The notes under the pieces were generated by a model. That model did no database searches. It was not told where the DNA came from and worked only from the letters and a program-made list of their open reading frames with translations. From Herbaspirillum frisingense GSF30 (GTDB lineage Bacteria > Pseudomonadota > Gammaproteobacteria > Burkholderiales > Burkholderiaceae_D): 64,000 bases of DNA. A program made the position numbers and the translations under genes. Below, in pieces: positions 8,747 through 14,755 of the stretch. The stretch's first letter is position 1. Each line of letters opens with the position of its first letter. Location: contig NZ_AEEC02000005.1 in the NCBI RefSeq assembly GCF_000300975.2, forward strand, positions 1-64,000, given 5' to 3'.

Positions 8747-8774
8747 ATTTTACATAATACAAATTATGCGAAGT
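8747..8774 (-). other. dif: Chromosomal dif site (XerC/XerD recombination site)
   Basis: Read on the minus strand the 28 bp are the XerC arm ACTTCGCATAA, centre TTTGTA and XerD arm TTATGTAAAAT. The E. coli dif arms are GGTGCGCATAA and TTATGTTAAAT around a 6-bp centre; the XerD arm differs at one base and the XerC arm keeps CGCATAA. This is the dimer-resolution site and marks the replication terminus. It is also the left junction of the prophage, where the XerD arm is host sequence and the XerC arm comes from the recombined copy. Confidence 0.88.
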
Positions 8775-8776
8775 TT
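8758..8776 (+). repeat. attL: Left attachment repeat (19 bp) of the prophage
   Basis: TACAAATTATGCGAAGTTT here is repeated exactly at 19835-19853 in direct orientation. It comprises the dif central region, the XerC arm and two further bases. Identity stops at both ends of the 19 bp. Between the copies lie 11,077 bp per unit, all phage genes. Confidence 0.88.
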
Positions 8777-8822
8777 GATGGCAGCACAGCAACATCACCG
8801 AATGTCACCTTAGCCCGGAATT

Positions 8823-8845
8823 GCCGCCCTTTATGGCGGCTTTTT
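8823..8845 (+). terminator. Rho-independent terminator at left phage edge
   Basis: Stem GCCGCC/GGCGGC with a CTTTAT loop is followed by TTTTTCTTT. It lies just inside the phage, between the left junction and the first plus-strand phage gene, and would insulate phage genes from host transcription crossing dif. Confidence 0.72.
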
Positions 8846-8905
8846 CTTTACATGCTTTTACAGCTGGCCCTTAAAATCAGCTGTCCCAAAATTAACAATA
8901 AGACA

Positions 8906-9265
8906 ATGAAAATGCCAAACTTGCGATATGGGGATCGCGACGAGTTTGTGTTCTATGCGGATGGCAGGCCCCCGAAAACGCTTGCCCGCATGCTGCGCCG
9001 ATCTGAGCGATCCGTGAAAGACTGGCTGGACGGCAAATCGAAAATTCCGTGGTGGGTTCCCGAACTCATGCGGCTGCGCCAGATGGAAGCCCGGGACAGG
9101 CATCGTCAAATGTTCCTTGCTGACCTACCGCGCCGCCTGGCGGTGGTATCTGGCGACGTTATCCAATTTCCAACCCTGAAGGACTCTAAGAATGAAAATC
9201 AAGCTCCTATCATCCATCGCCCTGGCCCTGATCCTGACGGCATGCTCGTCAACGAAGCCGGCTAA
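8906..9265 (+). CDS. Small phage regulator-like protein (DUF3653-like)
   Basis: A 119-residue protein with no signal peptide. It has an aromatic start (RYGDRDEFVFYADGRPPKTLARML), a helix-turn-helix-like segment (TLARMLRRSERSVKDWLDGK) and a basic helix ending RLRQMEARDRHRQMF. This looks like small DUF3653-type phage DNA-binding proteins, a family call made from memory. It starts at ATG 8906. Its end overlaps the lipoprotein gene by 74 bp in another frame, so the last 25 residues may be fortuitous extension. It is on the opposite strand to the structural genes and could be transcribed in the lysogen. Confidence 0.6.
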   Translation: MKMPNLRYGDRDEFVFYADGRPPKTLARMLRRSERSVKDWLDGKSKIPWWVPELMRLRQMEARDRHRQMFLADLPRRLAVVSGDVIQFPTLKDSKNENQAPIIHRPGPDPDGMLVNEAG

Positions 9266-9548
9266 TGTCCTGCCTATGGCCGGTGGCCAGTACAAGACCA
9301 CCGGCTTCGGCGAAGACGAGAACGCCGCCCAGGGCGCCGCCATCAAAGCCGCTCAGGCCGCATGCGACAAGCAAAGCAAGCGCCTTGAGGTCACCAGCTC
9401 GCAGACCAAGTACAAGGGTGCCGTGAGCGAGGAAACTAATCAGAACCTGACCACGGCCAGCAAGATCGCCTCCTATGCCGGCATATGGGTTCCCACGCTG
9501 ACCGACGACAACGACTACGAAGTGACGCTGCAATTTACCTGCTCTTGA
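9192..9548 (+). CDS. Small prophage lipoprotein
   Basis: A 118-residue lipoprotein. The signal peptide MKIKLLSSIALALILTAC ends in lipobox LTAC, with Cys18 as the lipidated residue. The mature part (GEDENAAQGAAIKAAQAAC, then TSSQTKYKGAVSE and a beta-rich end) has two further cysteines (Cys56 and Cys117) that could pair. It is on the strand opposite to the late operon and ends at a strong terminator, the pattern of an accessory gene expressed in the lysogen. Small envelope lipoproteins of prophages often block receptors or superinfection; that role is speculative here. Confidence 0.7.
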   Translation: MKIKLLSSIALALILTACSSTKPANVLPMAGGQYKTTGFGEDENAAQGAAIKAAQAACDKQSKRLEVTSSQTKYKGAVSEETNQNLTTASKIASYAGIWVPTLTDDNDYEVTLQFTCS

Positions 9549-9564
9549 TCCTGGCCAGGACAGC

Positions 9565-9592
9565 AAAAAGCCCCGGATTTCCGGGGCTTTTT
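9565..9592. terminator. Strong bidirectional rho-independent terminator
   Basis: AAAAAGCCCCGG, loop ATTT, CCGGGGCTTTTT. The T-run exists on both strands, so it ends the plus-strand lipoprotein gene and the minus-strand late operon, whose last stop codon is at 9592. Confidence 0.88.
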
Positions 9593-9657
9593 CACTTCTT
9601 CTTGCGCTTGCGGAATTGGCCGTTGGCCTTGCGCGGCGGCGTGCGTCGTTTGGTCAT
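9592..9657 (-). CDS. 21-residue highly basic phage peptide
   Basis: ATG at 9657 overlaps the previous stop (ATGA). The product is 21 residues, 11 of them Lys or Arg (MTKRRTPPRKA, then GQFRKRKKK), with two prolines. The ribosome site is GGAGAGAGAA within the upstream gene. It is the last gene of the late operon, next to the terminator. PM2 also packages very small basic proteins, so DNA binding or condensation inside the virion is a reasonable guess. Too short for homology proof. Confidence 0.5.
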   Translation of the reverse strand: MTKRRTPPRKANGQFRKRKKK

Positions 9658-9830
9658 TTCTCTCTCCGATAGATTGCGTCGATGCGCTTGTGCGCAGTGT
9701 CGGCCGTATGCTGGGCGCGGTCGGCCTTGTCCCGCAGTGCCTTGATGTCAGCACGAATGCCCGCGTACACGCCGGAGCCGGTGGCCACGGCGGTCAGCAC
9801 CTGGCCAACCAGTTCCGGCGTGAATTCCAT
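9654..9830 (-). CDS. Small phage protein with a hydrophobic N-terminus and coiled tail
   Basis: 58 residues. A possible membrane-associated helix (LVGQVLTAVATGSGVYAG) is followed by a charged helix (DIKALRDKADRAQHTADTAHKRID). The ATG overlaps the upstream stop in ATGA and its own stop overlaps the next start, so translation is coupled. The layout resembles spanin or holin-accessory proteins and small virion membrane proteins; function not assigned. Confidence 0.6.
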   Translation of the reverse strand: MEFTPELVGQVLTAVATGSGVYAGIRADIKALRDKADRAQHTADTAHKRIDAIYRREK

Positions 9831-10012
9831 CACTCGCCCTGCCCGGCCTTGCCTTCAGGCGTGAAGATCGCGGCCAGGGACAGCAGCGCGGCCGCTGCCT
9901 GCGAAATGGTCTGCACGGTGGTGGTCGGCACGCCCCACAGGGTGGCCAGGCCGATCAGGCTTGCAATGCCGGCATGGGTCGATGGTTCTTTCAGACGTTG
10001 CAGCAGGTTCAT
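9830..10012 (-). CDS. Small membrane protein, holin-like
   Basis: 60 residues. It has a short charged N-terminus (MNLLQRLKEPS) and two hydrophobic stretches (HAGIASLIGLATLWG and TISQAAAALLSLAAIF), then a charged end. Size, two helices and position in the same late run as the lysozyme make a holin the leading guess, with virion membrane protein as the alternative. Its ribosome site GAGGAAAAA precedes the ATG at 10012. Confidence 0.6.
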   Translation of the reverse strand: MNLLQRLKEPSTHAGIASLIGLATLWGVPTTTVQTISQAAAALLSLAAIFTPEGKAGQGE

Positions 10013-10019
10013 TTTTTCC

Positions 10020-10312
10020 TCACGAGAAAAGGTATTTCAGGAAGTTGCCGGCCGGGCAGGCAAACGAGGCATCCCACGTCCGCCCTTCCAGCTTGGCCCG
10101 TTCGCACTCGGTCAGTTCAGTGCGTGGCACGCCCACGTAATCGCCTATGGCATAGACGGGCGTAGAGATTGCGGTATCAGCGGCGCCGAGAACGAACTCA
10201 ACGGCGGCGCCCCCCACAGCCGCCCCCACATCCGCAGCCGCACCCTTTTTTTTACAAAAAAGATGATGGCCGCGAGGATCGCGCCGCCGATGATGAGTTT
10301 GTCTCGGTCCAT
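10020..10312 (-). CDS. Membrane protein encoded across an A8 run (probable -1 frameshift)
   Basis: From ATG 10312 the zero frame gives MDRDKLIIGGAILAAIIFFV and then an eight-A run (10246-10253). In the zero frame it continues KKRVRLRMW to a stop at 10145 (55 residues). In the -1 frame it continues KKKGAAADVGAAVGGAAVEF to 10020, ending in a cysteine-bearing tail (97 residues). The -1 product looks like a coherent membrane protein with a Gly/Ala-rich second hydrophobic segment, and the codons GTA AAA AAA place a classical A AAA AAA slippery heptamer at the join. Programmed frameshifting, transcriptional slippage, a real mutation or a homopolymer sequencing error are all possible. Confidence 0.55.
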
Positions 10313-10314
10313 GA

Positions 10315-10650
10315 TCAGCCGTACCAGGGGTCTTCAGCAGTGCCGCCGATTGGGCCGAGCGTGCCGAACGAGTTGTAACCACCGGTAGCCGGCGATGCGT
10401 TGTAGGTGTCCGGCATACCGCGTGCCATATTGGCGAGCCATGCGGCCAGGCCGGCCGTGACGCCGGCCGCTACCTGTTGGGTTCCGGTGCCGGTGGCGCC
10501 GGATGCCGTGGTGGGCATGCTGACCACACGCGGCCGGCCAGCAAGCGCACCAGCGCCCGCGCTGCGCGAGTAGATCATCGCGCCCACGATGATGACCGCC
10601 ACGAGGATCAGGTCGCTACTGCCGCCGCCCCCGCCGATTGCTTTGCTCAT
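10315..10650 (-). CDS. Small phage membrane protein, Gly/Ala-rich
   Basis: 111 residues. The Gly-rich start (SKAIGGGGGSSDL) leads into one transmembrane helix (LILVAVIIVGAMIYS). A Gly/Thr/Ala-rich tail contains a second weakly hydrophobic helix (VAAGVTAGLAAWLANMA) and ends EDPWYG. The ATG overlaps the end of the lysozyme gene. Probably a virion inner-membrane protein like the small P3-P10 set of PM2; no specific homologue recognised. Confidence 0.6.
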   Translation of the reverse strand: MSKAIGGGGGSSDLILVAVIIVGAMIYSRSAGAGALAGRPRVVSMPTTASGATGTGTQQVAAGVTAGLAAWLANMARGMPDTYNASPATGGYNSFGTLGPIGGTAEDPWYG

Positions 10651-11243
10651 GCGTAAATTCCTTCATTGAAAAGCCGCTTCTCGTCGTCGCGGCGGTTGCG
10701 GATTCCGTTCTGCAGATTGGCCGATACCCAGCTCACGGACTGGTCTGCGATAGCGTCGATGCCGTTCCCTGCATTCACCTGGTCGGCGAACTTCTTGAAC
10801 GAGCGCGGCGACATGTTGAAAGCGATGGACACCAGCGCATCGAACTGCTGCTGCGACACTGGCACATTGACGTACAGCTTTACCCACTTCTCGCCACGGC
10901 TCACAAGGTCGTCAGCGAAGATCGCTTCCGCCTGGTCGCGGGTGATGGTCTCCGGGAGAGCATTCGGGTTCGTGTCGAAGTGGCCGTAGCCCCAGGTATA
11001 TCCGCCGTCGCCCAGCGAGTAGCGCGTCAGGCGCAGCCGTTCGCGGGCCTTCAGCATGTCGATTCCGTTTTGCGATGTATTCATGTCTTGCAAAGGTTGA
11101 TCGGTGAAAGCACCCGCCACCTCATCAAAGGTGGTGAGCACCGTTTCTGAAATGCCGTCCCATCCGACGCCATCCTGCTGGCGGCTCATCACGATGTAAG
11201 CTGCCGCCAGCAGGGCGGCGGCGATTAGAACGTCATCACGCAT
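10647..11243 (-). CDS. Signal-anchored phage lysozyme (endolysin / virion muramidase)
   Basis: 198 residues. An N-terminal helix (VLIAAALLAAAYIVM, about 5-19) precedes a T4-type glycoside hydrolase 24 domain (about 58-198). The catalytic signature is MLKARERLRLTRY plus GDGGYTWGYGH: Glu68, Asp79 and Thr83 fill the usual triad. FDALVSIAFNMSPRSF is the family's FDALVSFAFN motif. The N-terminal segment is Ala-rich and weakly hydrophobic, as in signal-arrest-release endolysins, or it could anchor the enzyme in the virion membrane for entry. It cleaves peptidoglycan between MurNAc and GlcNAc. Confidence 0.88.
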   Translation of the reverse strand: MRDDVLIAAALLAAAYIVMSRQQDGVGWDGISETVLTTFDEVAGAFTDQPLQDMNTSQNGIDMLKARERLRLTRYSLGDGGYTWGYGHFDTNPNALPETITRDQAEAIFADDLVSRGEKWVKLYVNVPVSQQQFDALVSIAFNMSPRSFKKFADQVNAGNGIDAIADQSVSWVSANLQNGIRNRRDDEKRLFNEGIYA

Positions 11244-11982
11244 CGGTTTCTTCGAAGTATTCGAAATAGCCGCCAAGATCAGCGCCCGAGCCGCCCGAGA
11301 AGATTGCGAGACCATTGCCGGGACGGAGCACCAGCGGTTCGGCGAACTTCTTTTCGAACACCTGGGCCGCAATGGCACTGATCGACAGCATCACGGTTCC
11401 CGCTGGCGCGGTGCCGTTCCCGGCCCAAAATTCGCCCACGGACTGAGCACCACCCAGCATCTTGGAATTGCCGTTGGCCTGCTTTGCGCCGTAGCTGGCG
11501 GTTGCGGCAATCACGTTCATCGCGGTCGATGTGGCCGAGTTCACAGCGAAAGCCGAAATAACGAGCCGCTTTCCTGTGCCGATCGGATTCCACAGCATGT
11601 TCACCACGCCGTTACCTGCTGATCCCGACTTGTAGCCAGAAGCCAGGAATGCGCCACCCGCTAGGGTGCGATTCTTGCCGCCGTCGATGATTTCCACGCT
11701 ACCGGTCACCCGGTTGTCGAAGAAACCGCCGTCAGCAATCAGCAGCACGCCCAGGATGGTCGCCTGGCCACCGGCATTGGTCACCCGCAGATTGCTGAAC
11801 TTGGCGTTATCCAGCCGGAAGCCCTGGCCCGGCATCAGGATGTATTCGTCGCCCAGGTCGGTATTGACCTTAATCGACGGATCGGCGCCGCCCGCACTGC
11901 CCGCCTTGTAGTAGACGTAATTGCCAACCTGGCTCACCGGCTGCATGCCGGTCACAGTCAGACTGAGCGGAAAATTCATCAT
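11236..11982 (-). CDS. Probable minor structural protein of the virion
   Basis: 248 residues with no transmembrane helix. It is Gly, Ala, Ser and Asn rich and predicted mostly beta: FPLSLTVTGMQPV, GGQATILGVLLIADGGFF, KRLVISAFAVNSATS and FAEPLVLRPGNGLAIF look like strands. The last residues are acidic (FEYFEETDA). A jelly-roll-like capsid, vertex or spike protein between the capsid and lysozyme genes is the best reading. The PM2 counterpart would be spike P1, but no direct similarity is claimed. Start and end overlap neighbouring genes. Confidence 0.6.
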   Translation of the reverse strand: MMNFPLSLTVTGMQPVSQVGNYVYYKAGSAGGADPSIKVNTDLGDEYILMPGQGFRLDNAKFSNLRVTNAGGQATILGVLLIADGGFFDNRVTGSVEIIDGGKNRTLAGGAFLASGYKSGSAGNGVVNMLWNPIGTGKRLVISAFAVNSATSTAMNVIAATASYGAKQANGNSKMLGGAQSVGEFWAGNGTAPAGTVMLSISAIAAQVFEKKFAEPLVLRPGNGLAIFSGGSGADLGGYFEYFEETDA

Positions 11983-12461
11983 TTGTAAGCCCCCTTCGCG
12001 GCAATCATCCCGATGGCGATCACGCCCAGGCCGACGAGCACGCGGTTCCCGTTCACCTCTTCGGTGGCGGTCTTGAATGCGTCTTGCGTCTTATCGACGG
12101 AAGTCCCCACCAGCGCGAGCGTTTTGTCGAACGATGCCTGGTTGTTTTTCCCCATGGTGGTCAGGGCTTCCAGCACGCTTGCCACGCTGCCGGTATTGGC
12201 GTCGATGGCCTTCGTTGCCACGTTCCCGGATAGGGTGAGCGCGGCCTGTACCGCGCCGCTGTCCGTGACGATGACGGAGTTTCCCGAACCCGATACTGCG
12301 GTCGATCCATCGCCGCCGACAATGCGCTTATCCTCCGACGAAATATTGTTCGTGGTGGTGGTGTTCGCGGTGGTCGAGGAATCGCTCGATGACGCGGAGT
12401 CGAAACAGCACGGCAGGAATGCGGCGCAGAACCAGCCCACCCAAATTTTCAATACGCTCAT
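11979..12461 (-). CDS. Ser/Thr-rich phage membrane protein
   Basis: 160 residues. The hydrophobic Cys-containing N-terminus (LKIWVGWFCAAFLPCC) is either a signal or a membrane segment. A low-complexity Ser/Thr/Asn linker (about 22-45) follows, then an amphipathic helical region (VLEALTTMGKNNQASFDKTL) and a C-terminal transmembrane helix (VLVGLGVIAIGMIAA) with a short basic end. Likely a virion or envelope-spanning protein. The ATGA-type overlaps on both sides show it belongs to the late operon. Confidence 0.6.
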   Translation of the reverse strand: MSVLKIWVGWFCAAFLPCCFDSASSSDSSTTANTTTTNNISSEDKRIVGGDGSTAVSGSGNSVIVTDSGAVQAALTLSGNVATKAIDANTGSVASVLEALTTMGKNNQASFDKTLALVGTSVDKTQDAFKTATEEVNGNRVLVGLGVIAIGMIAAKGAYK

Positions 12462-12850
12462 GGCGCAATCCGCTTTCTCATCACATTGCCGCACCGGACA
12501 TATCCCAGTGCGGCGGATTTTTTCATCAGTCCCGGCCGAATGGTGCGAAATGCCACGCTCTCAAAACCTTCCGCCTGGAACGTCACAACTTGGTCAATCG
12601 CCGCCGTCAGGTCTATATCTGCCCGCCCCGCCGCCGCCAGAATGAAAACCTCGCATCCGACCTGTTCCAGCAGGTACGCACCGACTGGCTTTCCGTCGAT
12701 GCCGAGCATGTAGCACTGTCCACGCGGTATCAGATCGGCCAGCGTCCTACCGCCTTCTTCCCTCCCCTTTCGCTCTGCTTCTTCCAGCCAAGGAATGGCC
12801 TCGCCTGGCGAGCAAGCGCAGAATGTCAGGAACGACGCGCCAGCAGCCAT
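12458..12850 (-). CDS. GNAT-like phage protein
   Basis: 130 residues. The centre (GKPVGAYLLEQ, then EVFILAAAG) and the end (LMKKSAALGYVRCGNVMRKRI) resemble the strand-turn-strand and C-terminal pattern of GNAT acyltransferases, but the acetyl-CoA pyrophosphate loop Q/RxxGxG/A is not obvious. It might be a degenerate GNAT fold used structurally or a real acyltransferase. It overlaps the preceding gene by 25 bp. Its placement among virion membrane-protein genes is odd for an enzyme. Confidence 0.5.
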   Translation of the reverse strand: MAAGASFLTFCACSPGEAIPWLEEAERKGREEGGRTLADLIPRGQCYMLGIDGKPVGAYLLEQVGCEVFILAAAGRADIDLTAAIDQVVTFQAEGFESVAFRTIRPGLMKKSAALGYVRCGNVMRKRIAP

Positions 12851-13116
12851 AAGGCCAGTCCCCCGAGGATGTACGGCATCCAGTTGCGTGAGCCGGTGAG
12901 CGCACTTGACGCGCCTGCCCCCGCATTGGCATCGGTCGAACCTGTTGCCGACTGCGTACCACCGTCGGAGTGGATGCTGACATTCCATCCGCTGTGATCC
13001 ATCACAATCGGCGTACTGACTGGAATGCTCTGACCCGCGTGCGAGTCCGCTCCGGACATTGCCGGGCCTCCCGAGAAACTCATCGGCGGGAACCCCACCG
13101 GAAGCCCCGCGCTCAT
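12826..13116 (-). CDS. Small phage protein with C-terminal membrane helix
   Basis: 96 residues. A Gly/Ser/Pro-rich start (SAGLPVGFPPMSFSGGP) and a linker of Ser, Thr and Gly precede one C-terminal helix (WMPYILGGLALWLLARRS) that ends in Arg-Arg. Tail-anchored proteins of this kind are typical of internal-membrane phages. Start 13116 is set by the ATG that overlaps the previous stop. Confidence 0.58.
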   Translation of the reverse strand: MSAGLPVGFPPMSFSGGPAMSGADSHAGQSIPVSTPIVMDHSGWNVSIHSDGGTQSATGSTDANAGAGASSALTGSRNWMPYILGGLALWLLARRS

Positions 13117-13382
13117 TTGGCCAGCAGCACGTAAGCCAGCGCACCCAGGATCAGCAGCGGCATCAGATTGCCGCTGGTGCCGACGGTCACGCCGATGGAC
13201 GGCCCATACTGCGGCGGGTTGCCGACGCTGTTGGACAGGTTCCACGCGGCATTGCTGGCCGCGTGGGACAGGCCATACATGAGCACATCCGTCCAGTCCG
13301 ACGCCTGCGGGTTGTACTGCTGCGGCACGAGCGGCGCGTTTGCACCGTTCGGCCATACCGCGCTATAGGTCACGTCATCCAT
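13113..13382 (-). CDS. Small phage protein with C-terminal membrane helix, next to capsid gene
   Basis: 89 residues. The soluble N-terminal part has aromatic and Asn residues (DDVTYSAVWPNGANA, SDWTDVLMYGLSHAASNAAWNL). One C-terminal transmembrane helix (LMPLLILGALAYVLLAK) follows. It lies 9 bp downstream of the major capsid gene and may anchor the capsid to the internal membrane. It resembles its downstream neighbour in layout but not in sequence. Confidence 0.6.
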   Translation of the reverse strand: MDDVTYSAVWPNGANAPLVPQQYNPQASDWTDVLMYGLSHAASNAAWNLSNSVGNPPQYGPSIGVTVGTSGNLMPLLILGALAYVLLAK

Positions 13383-13391
13383 GACGCCCCC

Positions 13392-14243
13392 TTACAGATT
13401 GGTGATCAGGTCGATGGCCTCAACCACGTTGTTCATCGCGTCCGAAGCGGTCAGGTACGCATTGAATTCGAACTGATCGTAGGTCTTGGCGCCGCCACCG
13501 GCATCGCTGATGGTGGTAACCTGCGCCTGCGCGTTGTTGTCCACGATGAAGTCCGTGACGAACAACTGTGCCTGCGGAGTCTTCTTGTTCTGCACCTGCA
13601 GGAAGCGAGCGGCCAGGCAGGTCTGATCGAAAATCACCTGGCCGTTCTTCTTGACTTCCATGCGGTTCAGGTTGCCGTTTGCAGTGGTAGTCCAGTTCGT
13701 ACCGGCATAGAACGACCACAGGCGCTTGACGAGCGCACCACGGAAATTCAGCGGCAGCGTGACCTTGCCGCCGACCGAGCTGGCATTCGGATAGTTCAGA
13801 TACTTCAGCACCACCGGGTTGCCCTGGGTCGGTTCGAACATGCCGAAGGCGTCGATCTTCGGCGCCACTGCGCCGGCCGCGATGGTCAGTTCAACGATCA
13901 CGTTACCGACGGACATGGCCTGGAAGAGGTCGATGCCACCGATTTCCTTCTGCGGGAAAATCGCCTGGTCACGTTCGGTGAAGTCCAGATACAGGAAGCC
14001 GGTGCCGTCGGCGTTGCCCTTGTAATTGTTGATGGCGTTGAGCTGGGCGATGGTCAAATCCCAGATCAGGCGCGGTCCGATCTTCACTTTGATCGCGGTG
14101 ATGTGCGCTTTGGTGAAGGTGGTGCCGGTCAGCGCCAGGAAGATGCCGGTCAGGGTGAGTTGGCCACCGGTCGGAATGGTCAGGGTGGCGATTGCGCCAG
14201 GCGCGACGTTGACCGGCTGTTGCAGAGGATAGTTGATTGCCAT
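13392..14243 (-). CDS. Major capsid protein, PM2 P2-like double jelly-roll
   Basis: 283 residues, close to the 269 of PM2 P2. Predicted all-beta in two halves of about 130-140 residues. Resemblance to P2 is visible along the first half: an N-terminal VAPGAIATLTIPTG strand, an ITAIKVKIGPRLIWDLT strand with Gly-Arg-Leu, a short Asn-rich segment (LNAINNY), a GFLYLDFTE strand, and VIVELTIAAGAVAPKIDAFG at the end of the first barrel. The second half ends in DQFEFNAYLTASDAMNN. There is no signal peptide or membrane helix. PM2 P2 forms pseudo-hexameric trimers in a T=21 capsid. The residue-level comparison is from memory; a structure prediction would settle the fold. Confidence 0.8.
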   Translation of the reverse strand: MAINYPLQQPVNVAPGAIATLTIPTGGQLTLTGIFLALTGTTFTKAHITAIKVKIGPRLIWDLTIAQLNAINNYKGNADGTGFLYLDFTERDQAIFPQKEIGGIDLFQAMSVGNVIVELTIAAGAVAPKIDAFGMFEPTQGNPVVLKYLNYPNASSVGGKVTLPLNFRGALVKRLWSFYAGTNWTTTANGNLNRMEVKKNGQVIFDQTCLAARFLQVQNKKTPQAQLFVTDFIVDNNAQAQVTTISDAGGGAKTYDQFEFNAYLTASDAMNNVVEAIDLITNL

Positions 14244-14261
14244 TTTTCTTCGGTTCCCCGG

Positions 14262-14363
14262 TTAGGCCAGTGCTTCTTGCACGAGGCCACGCGTGATGCT
14301 CACGCGGTTCAGTACGTAGATTACGGCCAGCGTGATGACGGCCTGCTTGATTGCGTCCTTCAT
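14262..14363 (-). CDS. 33-residue phage membrane protein
   Basis: MKDAIKQAVITLAVIYVLNR begins a single-helix protein with charged ends, stop at 14262. It lies directly upstream of the capsid gene. Three consecutive genes of this kind (33, 37 and 44 residues) match the tiny internal-membrane proteins of PM2-type virions. All three share the pattern of a short charged start followed by a hydrophobic helix. Confidence 0.6.
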   Translation of the reverse strand: MKDAIKQAVITLAVIYVLNRVSITRGLVQEALA

Positions 14364-14370
14364 GGCGCTG

Positions 14371-14484
14371 TTACGACGGCAACAGGTCTTTGACGCTGGA
14401 CGGCAGCGAGATGGACTTGCTCACCAGCTTGGTGGCAGCGATCACGGCCAGGACGAAGGCGGCTTGCTTCAGATAGGTTTTCAT
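14371..14484 (-). CDS. 37-residue phage membrane protein
   Basis: MKTYLKQAAFVLAVIAATKL begins a single-helix protein, ending SVKDLLPS. It has a GGGGAACC ribosome site. The start MKxxxKQA matches that of the next gene (MKDAIKQA), suggesting the two arose by duplication. Confidence 0.6.
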   Translation of the reverse strand: MKTYLKQAAFVLAVIAATKLVSKSISLPSSVKDLLPS

Positions 14485-14497
14485 GGGTTCCCCAGGA

Positions 14498-14632
14498 TTA
14501 AGAGTCGTAAGACTTGACCAAGGCCTTCAGCGCAGGAACGCGAGACACCAGCCACGCCACGCCGATGACGGCAATGGCGGTGGCGATGACCTCTTGTGAA
14601 ATCTTTTCCAGCGTTGGGAGGTACTTGCTCAT
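14498..14632 (-). CDS. 44-residue phage membrane protein
   Basis: MSKYLPTLEKISQEVIATAI begins the protein; the helix continues IAVIGVAWLVS and ends ALVKSYDS. An in-frame ATG 33 bp upstream (14665) would add 11 residues, but it has no better ribosome site. It is the first gene after the regulatory gap at 14633-14755, so it probably begins a late transcript for capsid and membrane genes. Confidence 0.58.
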   Translation of the reverse strand: MSKYLPTLEKISQEVIATAIAVIGVAWLVSRVPALKALVKSYDS

Positions 14633-14702
14633 GCCCGTTTCAGAATTCGTTGAATCAGGCCCCATGAAAACAGCGAGCGGCGCGGCCGAATATGGCCGGT
14701 AG

Positions 14703-14732
14703 CCCTACCCTTACGCCGCCTACGGGTAGGGA
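14703..14732 (-). promoter_or_regulatory. Inverted repeat and shared operator-like motif upstream of capsid operon
   Basis: CCCTACCC (14703-14710) and GGGTAGGG (14724-14731) form a perfect 8-bp inverted repeat. On the minus strand CTACCCGTAGGCG (14717-14729) is identical to the sequence at 19441-19453 upstream of the phage repressor. The gap 14633-14755 is the only sizeable non-coding space between the initiator and lysozyme genes, so it is the likely late control point. Confidence 0.6.
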
Positions 14733-14755
14733 GAATCCCTTGTGAAAAATTTTCG

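Noticed and set aside
9654-9830. Programmed overlap or frameshift between the last phage genes
   Set aside because: The frames meet at ordinary ATGA stop-start overlaps with no slippery sequence, which explains the arrangement.
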